64,000 nt of DNA from assembly GCA_016647705.1 (NCBI GenBank), contig CM028334.1, forward strand, positions 12,681,546 to 12,745,545. The letters run 5' to 3'. Shown in pieces: positions 56,134 to 64,000 of the stretch. A program made the position numbers and the translations under genes. The first letter of the stretch is position 1. Every line of letters starts with the position of its first letter. The notes under the pieces were generated by a model. The model did no database searches and had not been told where the DNA came from. It saw only the letters and a list, made by a program, of their open reading frames with translations. Origin of the DNA: Eucommia ulmoides (lineage: Eukaryota > Streptophyta > Magnoliopsida > Garryales > Eucommiaceae).

Positions 56134-58542
56134 TATCACAACCCGTCTCATACACCCGTCATCCCGAGGCTGGGGTGACTACTACCTAACATCATCAATA
56201 CCCAAATAACCTAATGAATGACAATATACACCCAGTGTATAATACATACATCTATTATGGGGGGGACACACTCGTCTCGAAATTTTTCTAACTAAAAGTA
56301 TTTATCCATGAACCTTTTTAGGTTCGCCTTTGACAGCTTCTCTCAATCGCCTACATGACTCCTTCACATAGCTCTACCTAGTGCCAGTAGGGGACCAACT
56401 CCTAGCTGTTGTACCTGCGAGTGTACTGCCTTCTTAGTAAAACATTTTTAAAATAATAAAACATTTTAAATATTACCACAATTAAATATGGATCAAGTAT
56501 GAGTATATAAGCAATGAAAATAAAGCGATATAGATAAGTTCCATCCAAATCCATCTAATATAAAATCATACCAATCACCATAATAAATAACAACTCACTC
56601 AATATAAGTAAAACACCACATCTCAAACACACATCTCAAACCACCATTCCACCACAACACACACTGGCTAGCCATAGTGATTGTTTTAACCTCACGATCC
56701 GGGGTTTGCAACGGTACCGTACCATCCATAGGATATGTCTTCCTACGAACACCCATCATTCCGTCGAAGCGGATAATCACTGTGCAGTATAAACGTCTAA
56801 CATCACTCTGCCGAAGTAGATAAACATCACTCCGCCGAAACGGATCACATCACTCTGCCGAAGCAGATAAATACCATAACATTGTCAAATTAATAACGTC
56901 ATCATCAATTCACAAACCAATATTATCGTCTAATCAATATCGGCAAATCTCAAACATCACCCTCTACTTCCAAAACTGATTTTTAATCCAAAATCTATTT
57001 CTCATTTTTCTTTATAAAAACATCTGATTCCACCAAAATTATTTTCACCTTCTTTTCGAAAACCATCGTAATCTCATGAAAATCCATTTTTTCCCAACTT
57101 ACCCAAAATCTGCTTGATCCACAAAATTTTTAAAGCATCTAATGTAAACACAACCATTTTCTATCATGTATAGATCCAAAAATAGTTTGGTAAGAAGACA
57201 GTACACTCACCTGAATATCCGTTTTCGTAGACTTAACCGCTTATTCCCTACTGGTCCTCTGGTGCCTGCGAACCTAATAGCGACAGAGCCTAAATTAATA
57301 TTTTGTATAAAAACACCCAAATCACGCCATGCAACCCTAATTTCTTTAATTTCCTATTTCCCATCTTTTTTTTAGAATATTATCATTAAATTAACATTGT
57401 TCTATTTCGGTTTACTTATATAAACTTTATTCATATGAACGGTCTCATTATTTATTATCTTTGTTTTTGACATTTCAATACTAATAATTAGCTTCGTAAT
57501 TACCCACGAGACAATTAAATTCATATATTAAGAAAGTTCGGAATTCTACCTCTCCCGAATTGTTTTCGTCTGCCGCGAGATGGATTTTTGAATTCTACTG
57601 GGGGGGTTTGCGTAATTTCTGTTTTTCCCTTCTTTCCTTCCTTTTTTTATTTTTTATTTTTTATTTTCTTTTTTTTCTCTTTCTCTGTTTTGGTTTCTGC
57701 TTTACGGTCTCTGTTTCTATTGGAGCTCCGGCTGCACCACCTCGACACCGGCCAACACTCCCTCCTTTCGTCGATCTTCACCCCTGACCCGAACACACAC
57801 ACGGCACACACAACACACACTGATCACGGAACACACACAACACCCACTTCTTTCTCTCTCTGTCTCTCACTTACTGCGGGCCAAAATAACCGACGGCGAC
57901 ACATATACACATACTCCGGAGCGCACACTCACACATACACGCATGCACACAGTACACCCACCACCGGCGATGATCACACACACACACCACCAACTAAAAC
58001 CCACACCGCCGGTGAGTTCTCTCTCTCTAACCTACCGCCGGTGACATCCTATCGGAGTGGACGACCCTGTCGTCGATTGGACGGACAGCACACATATATC
58101 GTATACACGATCATCGTCACCACCGGCGACGGAACAACCCCACCCACGCATACCCACACTAAAATAAATAGAGGAATCACACACACACATTTACCGACGG
58201 CGGCGATGATTACTCAAATACCCATGCCGACGACGATATACGCCCACCGATCCTCTCTCTCTCTCTTCCGGTTCTGCTCTCTCTCTATTTCGTCTTCTCT
58301 GATTCTGTTTCTGTTCTGTTTCGTTTCCTCTGTGATTTGCTGTATATATATATATATATATATATTGTTAGAAATTTGGGCCACCGACTCCCCTTCTCCG
58401 TTTTCTTGATTCTTCTTGACCCTTCTCCCCTCTCTGACGTGTGTGGATGAATGCATGTGTATGTGTATATACATATATGTGTGTGTGTTGGTAAAACAAA
58501 AGGCCCGATCCTCATCTCCACCACTTCTATTTCTATGATTAT

Positions 58543-58605
<63 letters not shown>

Positions 58606-58798
58606 GCACTTAAACCCCCTTTATTTTAGTTAAGTTTATAAATTAAAACAAATTTTATTTTTATGTTTTTGGAAGTTTACAATTTGATCCCCTAAACTTT
58701 TAAATTACATCTTCGATTTCAAAATCCTCTATGCTATTTTTGAAATATTATAAAAATGCAACCAAAACTATTTGTCTCTAAGAAATCGGGGTCTTACA
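56134..58798 (-). repeat. LARD 5' LTR
   Basis: Direct repeat of 49743-52339. It carries extra copies of a CATCACTCTGCCGAAGCAGAT-type unit (56752-56870) and a longer (TG)n(TA)n tract (58545-58602). The 273-codon frame at 57588-58409 is Thr/His-rich because of CACACA repeats and I do not call it a gene. Confidence 0.9.
58545..58602. repeat. (TG)n(TA)n microsatellite
   Basis: GTGTGTGTGTGTG followed by about 22 TA units; the left LTR has a pure (AT)n at the same place. Confidence 0.9.
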
Positions 58799-58803
58799 CT
58801 GGT

Positions 58804-60258
58804 GCTTTCCGTTTATTCCATGCAACTATATGTTGTTGGTGCTTCATAGTCCAGTCCGCATCGTAGTGTCCTCATCGATTAGTATTATGCAACTTCATAT
58901 CCATAATACACGATTGAGAAATCCATGCCGATAACAAAACTATCATAGCACGCGCAGGGGATACGTGTACTCGACAATCTCGTAGCAGATAAGCGGCAGC
59001 ATTGCCATCCATATATCTTCCCCATCTTTATTATATAGAGGCAACGTCGATAAGAGATAAGGCATCCAAACGATCTATCCAAAACATAAATAAATAAATA
59101 AAATTTTCAATTTAAATAAATAACTAACATCGTCATTCTGTAATCAATCTAACTGATCATGATAGACCAGCAAAACGTGCATCGACACATTTTTCAAATT
59201 GAATTCAAGGGTCCAACTGTACACCGAAAATATAAACCATAATTTTAACAAAATATTAATAAATATCTATTACATGATGATGAAATAAAAAAAAAAATAC
59301 TAATTACTTACGAGCAACTCCAAGGTGCGGCTGGGAACCAAAAGTCTCTGATATCCAGCAGCCCAAATGATTCATTATAATCGGGGAGAGGGATAACGGT
59401 CGGTTGAATCCTCAAGAACTTCTCCCAGGCCCAACACTCCAACAAAAATAAGCAGTCGGCTATGTCTTTCGTCGTGCCCTTCGACACCTTGCATAGCTCG
59501 CAATAGAGGACCACTAGTGTCGTACTGCCCCAACTATACTTGATGGGAGGTGTCAAGTCGCGAAATAGTGGGAGGTAGGCTAGCTTCACCTTGTTCTGTG
59601 ATTTATCTGGCAGCAACATTGTGCCAAGCAGAATCAAGAAATACACACGTGCGTAGCAATGCATGACCTCATCGCTAGCATCCTCAAGAACTTCGTCGAT
59701 GGTTCTCCGTAGCCAATTGAGCTTCAAATCGCCATTCCTTATCTTATCCTCTAGCAGTGCCATTTCAAGGATATCATAGCAAAGTTGCTGCCAACTAACT
59801 ACCGATCGTATGTCCTCAGAGTAGATAACTGGTTACCTGTGCAACGACAACCCTAACAAGACGGTCACGTCCTATAGTGTGATGGTCACCTCCCCAACAA
59901 GTAGATGGAAAGTGTATGTCTCTGGACACCATCTCTCTAGTAACACGATTATGAGGCACCGATCAAACCGCTTTGGCCACAGCCTGAAAAGGCTGTACAA
60001 ATTGGCTGATTCTATCAGCTCTATAATTCAACAGGGGTGTCTTCTCTCCATCCCCTACATTAACTCCAGGACAGTTGAGCGAACCAGTATCCTGAAACAT
60101 TAATTAAGACACAAATAAATAACATAAAAATTTAAAAAAACTAAAATAAAAAAATATTGTAATAGCTTAAATATTGACTTGTCATGTCCAAACTAATGCG
60201 GATCTGTGCTCAGACTGCGAGTGTAGAACTAAAGGATCTACGGGTTTAGGTTCAGACA
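58804..60258 (-). pseudogene. PMD gene, 5' part: plant mobile domain protein carried by the MULE
   Basis: Start at ATG 60258: MSEPKPVDPLVLHSQSEHRSALVWT, the usual opening of 'serine/threonine phosphatase 7 long form homolog'/MAIN-like proteins. After an intron (3' AG near 60092) come ANLYSLFRLWPKRFDRCLIIVLLERWCPETYTFHLLVGEVTITL and VTVLLGLSLH, then ALLEDKIRNGDLKLNWLRRTI...ARVYFLILLGTMLLPDKSQNKVKLAYLPLFRDL...YSWGSTTLVVLYCELCKVS...DIADCLFLLECWAWEKFLRIQP (59763-59320), the PMD core. A second intron spans about 59311-59075, then DRLDALSLIDVASI...YLLRDCRVRVSP-like sequence. At least one shift near 60040 and a few stops make it a pseudogene. The LARD splits it at 58804; the right flank's frame matches the left flank's at 49742. 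Nuclear silencing-linked roles are known for host relatives; the role in MULEs is unknown. Confidence 0.8.
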
Positions 60259-60390
60259 TAATTTAATCACAATTATAAACAAAAAATAACATTAATTATG
60301 AATAAATGTCTACGACAAGTGCATGGAATTTATAATACATAAAGTTGGCATATAAAACAAATAAAGTTGTATAAACATTCATTACAATGA
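60259..60390. other. Gap between MURA and PMD genes
   Basis: About 130 bp, A+T-rich. There is too little room for much promoter, so the PMD gene may be made from a read-through or spliced MURA transcript. Confidence 0.4.
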
Positions 60391-63070
60391 ACTAACAAGA
60401 TTAATTGGGTGTATGGCGGGGTCGGGATGCGTACCTCTGTCTATCATGTCCAATCTGGGAACACAAGCCATACTAATTTGTCTTTGTTTTTCGTGACTTA
60501 TCCATCTCATTTCGAATACGAGTGACTCGAAGTCTACTATGGTCCGAAGTAAGGTTTGGAAAATTAGTTTGTGACCAATAATCCTCATGAATAATCGGCT
60601 GAAACAATGACTCCCACGCCATCAATTGATTCGTCACTGCATACTTAGCTGGAATATAGTGGAATGCAGTAATGTCGCTATATTCCATTGCCGCAAGCAT
60701 ATGGGAGCATGATATCACTAAATTTTATACTTCCCACATGTGCAATCAACGTTATTCTCTAATGTGACGGCGTGAATGATAATGCTCACAGTAAGAGTCT
60801 TTCTAGTTTTGAAGTGATAGAGCATTCTCTGTAAAAAAAAAAAAAAAAATCATTATTAATTAAATTATGTATGGCAACAATTATATCTAATATATATATA
60901 TATAAAAAAAAAAAGTAAATAATAAATAGTAATTTGTCAATTGAATATTTGAATCTCGTATATTTTGGACTTGATTTGAGATTTCTGCATTTTTTCAACG
61001 ACGTGTTTAGTGTATAGGTAACCGACGGTTGAGTCTTTTAGAGCTTATTGTCAACCAATATTAAAGTATTTAACCATCCTATAAAAAGTAATTTTCACGA
61101 ATGCAGTAATTGGAACTTTCTTGCACCTTTCAAACATTTGTTAAATACCTCAGCGTAATTGGTCGTCATCACTCCTCAACACTTATCATCGTCGTGTGTC
61201 CTGGTCTATTTCTCAACTTCAATACTTGACAACCACCTATGCGCCCGAATATCTATTTTTTTTATCTCTTCCATGATTACATCGTATTTCCAAATTTGTG
61301 TCGCAGCACCCGCATTCCAAGTAAGATCTTTGAGTTGCTGATTTTTAACATGCTTATTGAAATTGCTGCAAAGGTGCAGTAAACAAAATCGATGATACCA
61401 AACTAGCTTGTTTTGTTGATTAAGCCACAGGTTGTCAGCCGCACTAGTAATGCCCATGTATCGGTTAGATATCAATGTCACCTCAGGACGATCTTTGACA
61501 ATATAGCGCTTAAGCATGTAAATGATTCATCGCCAGTACCGGTAGTCCTCTTTCGGTACAACTACAAAAAACGAAGGATAGTACTTGTTGGATAGCGCCA
61601 TTCTAATGGCGATTAAGATATTCCTATCGTATTTACCATGCAACTGAGTCCCGTCAATCGTGAAGACATGCCGACATTAACGCCACCCGTCAACCGAAGG
61701 TTTAAATGCCCAAAACACTATGTCAAACGTCCTGTAGCCAAGCATATTAGTCAGAACAATGCTTTACTCAACAATCGTACCCGGATTGTAGTGTTGTAAC
61801 GCGACTATAAATTTCGACAACTTCCAATATGATTCGTCCCAATCTCCGAACAAGGTCTCGATGGTTTTATATCTAGCTAACCAAACTTTTCGGTAGGAGA
61901 TGGTGAATCCTTGAAACTCCTTCACGGAAGCCATAATAACGCCCATTTTCAATTTTGGATCATCTTCGACTTGTCCAAGTATTATGTTCGAAATGACATC
62001 AGAATCCAAATTTTTATGATCTAAAACCGTATAATTATAGAAACATATGTGTTGTCTCTCGTACTACGTAATTTGAAATATACCATGGCTCTTTTTCATA
62101 ATCGCCCGCAACCTCCAACCGCATCCATGCAGGCATTTAACTTACCAGGCTTTCTTGTGTGTTTTCTCCACACAAAACTCTTTGTTTTTCATGACGTGGT
62201 AATACTTCACGGTATCCTGGACATTTTCTTATCCTTAAAGACCATACCAGTACGAAATTTGTCAATCTCCGATGTCTAGAAATTCTTTCATAACTTCGGC
62301 ACGTATTTCGCTATGCCATCGTCGTCATCCCAGTCCAACTTATTAAAAAATAGAATAACTCTGTCCAACTCCAATTGCTGACTCTGACTCCCCTGCCCGC
62401 TAGGCCCAACACCTAGATCTTTGTTTCCATTTTCATCATTTTCCTTTGGCTTTAACGCAATATTTGCATCTAACTCTTCTTCTGACACATCGTGACGACT
62501 ATTAACTGTATTTAACTCACCACCATAATTACTTGTGTTGTCTTGTAGTGGACTCCTTAACGAATAATGGTGATGTGGAACAGCAGAACTAGTGCCATGA
62601 TTATGATCAATCATACTATAAGAATGATTTTGTTCTGAAATGTAGGGGGTGAGACAGTGTAATTAGACTCAACTAATTGGAGATGCGACATGGGAATATT
62701 GTGGGAATTATATTGTTTTGGAATATAAGGAGTGAGACAGTGTAATTAGACTGGACTGCTTGAGGGTACGACATGGGAATATTATAGCCAACAAAATATT
62801 CGTCAGATTGGATACTGTATGGATTAAAACTTTGAGTCATTAAGTGGGTAAAATGACCAGTTTGGAGAAAAAAATCAGACCGTGATCAAATGCTCGTTCT
62901 ATCTCTACATACACCTCAACAACAAGAAATAAGGGTACGTAAAGAGGACACTCAAGCACTTGGTCTAATGATGAATCGTTTTCGATAGAAAACAATATAT
63001 ATTTAAAAAATTTCCCGATAAGAGTCATCGGCATCCTACACTTTAATTTGAAATTTTCATTAGCCCCATC
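60390..63070 (-). pseudogene. MURA-type transposase gene (MuDR superfamily), decayed
   Basis: Minus strand. N-terminal domain ends ...PLYVPLFLVVEVYVEIE (about 63034-62890), as in many plant MULE proteins. A variable acidic linker with a duplicated ~95-bp segment follows (62785-62640). Next is the MuDR DNA-binding region (GMVFKDK...VKYYHVMKNKEF..., 62250-62060) and SDVISNIILGQVEDDPKLKMGVIMASVKEFQGFTISYRKVWLARYKTIETLFGDWDESYWKL (62000-61800). The catalytic core has FTIDGTQLHGKYD (first Asp, about 61655), then LISNRYMGI, where the second catalytic Asp is replaced by Asn, and CLLHLCSNFNKHVKN. The SWIM finger DCTCGKYKI...CSHMLAA lies at 60745-60690, then a degraded knuckle (about 60450). Several stops are present. 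It would cut and join transposon ends; this copy is dead. Confidence 0.85.
62640..62785 (-). repeat. Tandem duplication in MURA linker, ~72-95 bp x 2
   Basis: GGGTGAGACAGTGTAATTAGACT and TGCGACATGGGAATATT blocks occur at 62647 and again, slightly changed, at 62731. Confidence 0.8.
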
Positions 63071-63097
63071 CTAAAAAACACACGATCTTAGCATCTT

Positions 63098-63870
63098 AAT
63101 ATATTATAATTTATATTTTCCCACATAATGTGTAATTTGCTCAAACTTTGAGGGGCCAAAGTGCACATTTTTAATTAAATATTTTTTTATTAAGTGATTA
63201 AATTAACAAATTAAACAAACTAGCTAACTAATTGACTAACAAGTTATTTTAAAACAATATATTATAATTATTAGTTTAATTTATATTATTTCACATGTGT
63301 AATTTGCTCAAACTTTCAGGGGCCAAAGTGCACATTTTTTAATTAAATAACTAAATTAACAAATTAAACAAATAAACTAACTAACTAACTAATAATTTAT
63401 TTTAAAATAATATATTATAATTTATATTTCACCACTTGTATAATTTACTCAAATTTTGAGAGGTCAAAGTGCATATTTTTAATTAAATATTTTTTTATTA
63501 AACAACTAAATTAACAAATTAAACAAACTGACTAACTAACTAACTTAATTAATTATTTTAAAATAATATATTATAATTTATATTTTTCTACATGTGTAAT
63601 TTGTCAAACTTTGAGGGGCCAAAGTGCAAATTTTTTAATTAAACAATTTTTAATTAACTAACTAACTAATAAATTAAACAACTAACTAACTAACTAAGTA
63701 ATAAAAATTAAATAATTAAACAAGTAAAAAATATACTAATCAAATTAACAAATAAATTAAACAAAAAAAAAACTAAAATAATCTTATCTTTATAGCAGGA
63801 GGAAGAATTTGTGAAGTTATGAAATTCTTGATAAACAAACTGTCGAGAAGAAGGAGGAACAAACTGCCGA
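63098..63870. repeat. Right inverted arm of the MULE with ~158-bp subterminal tandem repeats
   Basis: Four units share TATATTATAATTTATATTT, ACAT(G/A)TGTAATTTGCTCAAACTTTGAGGGGCCAAAGTGCA and AACAAATTAAACAAACTAACTAAC blocks (at about 63105, 63275, 63410, 63565). The outer portion (63690-63780) matches 39180-39280 in reverse. Such subterminal repeats next to a MURA gene may be transposase-binding sites and house the promoter. Confidence 0.75.
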
Positions 63871-63879
63871 GAGGGTTTT

Positions 63880-64000
63880 TTGACACTTACCCCAGGGTTG
63901 CGAATCTCGGTGTATTTGTAGGCGTAAAAGGCCTGGGGTTACGAACCCCGGGTCCTTTTTGAATTTAGCGGACCCTGTCCGTAACCCTAGGTCCAGCTTT
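63880..64000. other. Palindromic GGGTTACGAACCC-like motifs at the window end
   Basis: GGGGTTACGAACCCC (63935-63949) is a perfect palindrome around ACG. Related GGGTTGCGAATCTCGG (63895) and, in reverse, AGGGTTACGGAC (63977-63988) lie within 100 bp. The sequence is much richer in G+C than the adjoining arm. It may be the outer end of the MULE or a different neighbour; the window stops here. Confidence 0.4.

Larger units (their letters stand above)
49743..58798 (-). mobile_element. LARD-like Ty3/Gypsy (Tekay/Del-type) element, minus strand, inserted in the MULE PMD gene
   Basis: Direct LTRs 49743-52339 (2597 bp) and 56134-58798 (2665 bp) enclose 3.8 kb without recognisable gag or pol. A 5-bp target duplication CTGGT (49738-49742 and 58799-58803) is perfect. 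The primer site (TGGTATCAGAGCC) abuts the right LTR; the polypurine tract (AGGAGGGAAGAG) and a TTTCGGGACGAAATT palindrome abut the left one, in the form used by Tekay/Del chromoviruses. LTRs differ at roughly one base in twenty by eye plus repeat-number changes, so it is younger than the chromovirus at 18-27 kb. Very long LTRs with a short non-coding interior fit the LARD description; it would have relied on an autonomous Tekay partner. Confidence 0.85.
38960..63900 (-). mobile_element. Large decayed Mutator-like element (MULE) with MURA, PMD gene, convergent second gene and later insertions
   Basis: Inverted arms (about 39080-39600 and 63098-63870) match in reverse orientation, including the blocks AATTTATTTGTTAATTTGATTAGTATATTTTTTACTTG and repeated CTTTGGCCCCTCAAAG. 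Between them are a MURA transposase gene and a PMD gene, both minus strand, and plus-strand remains of a second gene that converges on them. About 15.7 kb of the interior is later insertion (LINE 39848-44470 including an LTR-like insert, and LARD 49743-58798 including its LTRs), leaving an original element of roughly 11 kb. Outer ends and target duplication could not be fixed; the right end may continue past the window. Confidence 0.7.

Noticed and set aside
57588-58409. 273-codon open frame, the longest in the window
   Set aside because: It lies wholly inside the LARD 5' LTR, is built from CACACA and CT repeats (Thr/His/Ser-rich), and the other LTR does not keep it as one frame. A composition by-product.
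1-64000. Host protein-coding gene, tRNA, rRNA or CRISPR array
   Set aside because: No frame shows a host-gene domain outside transposon context, no cloverleaf or rRNA core was seen, and repeats with regular spacers are tandem repeats of plant transposons.

Overview
This 64-kb window looks like intergenic DNA from a flowering plant, probably a eudicot. It is A+T-rich with long poly-A/T and (TA)n tracts. Its elements belong to plant lineages: Tat and chromovirus Ty3/Gypsy, SIRE-like LTR, RTE LINE, MULE with a plant mobile domain (PMD) gene, hAT and Helitron ends. I found no intact host gene, tRNA, rRNA or CRISPR. Nearly all supportable coding sequence belongs to decayed transposable elements, many nested in one another. 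I could not name the species.

Layout. 1-1991: 5' end of a minus-strand LTR element with a 286-bp LTR and an initiator-Met tRNA primer site. 2928-13907: two Tat-lineage Ty3/Gypsy fragments in opposite orientation. The left one is minus-oriented and keeps its 3' LTR, polypurine tract and an antisense accessory ORF. The right one is plus-oriented and keeps protease to integrase, 3' repeats, a different antisense ORF and its 3' LTR. They meet near 6710. 14.1-17.2 kb: a Helitron-like end, a hAT (ZMYM1-type) scrap and a SIRE-like solo LTR. 18194-27424: a minus-strand chromovirus, Galadriel/Reina-like, whose 3' LTR is split by a 3.4-kb gag-only relative at 18618-22006. 27515-28322: a small Mutator-like element with a perfect 10-bp target duplication. 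28.5-39.0 kb: very A+T-rich DNA with tandem duplications and a probable 3.6-kb terminal-inverted-repeat element (32571-36155) full of a GTGGATATCCAC-type motif.

39.0-63.9 kb: one large, old Mutator-like element (MULE) swollen by insertions. Its ends carry long inverted arms made of ~158-bp subterminal repeats. A transposase (MURA) gene and, downstream, a PMD gene run leftward from the right arm. A second, decayed gene of unknown function runs rightward from the left arm. The two transcription units converge at ~48.1-48.9 kb, and the gap between them holds two tandem ~250-bp imperfect hairpins. This arrangement recalls maize MuDR (convergent mudrA/mudrB), and hairpins between convergent genes could yield double-stranded RNA. 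Later insertions are an RTE LINE (39848-44470, perfect 20-bp target duplication), an LTR-like insert inside that LINE (about 41731-43382), and a 9-kb LARD-like element with 2.6-kb LTRs (49743-58798, target duplication CTGGT) that splits the PMD gene.

The strongest candidates for something not simply catalogued are the convergent-gene hairpin pair, the two unrelated antisense ORFs with their own TATA boxes at matching positions in the two Tat fragments, the gag-only element inside the LTR of a gag-pol relative, and the 32.6-36.2 kb element.
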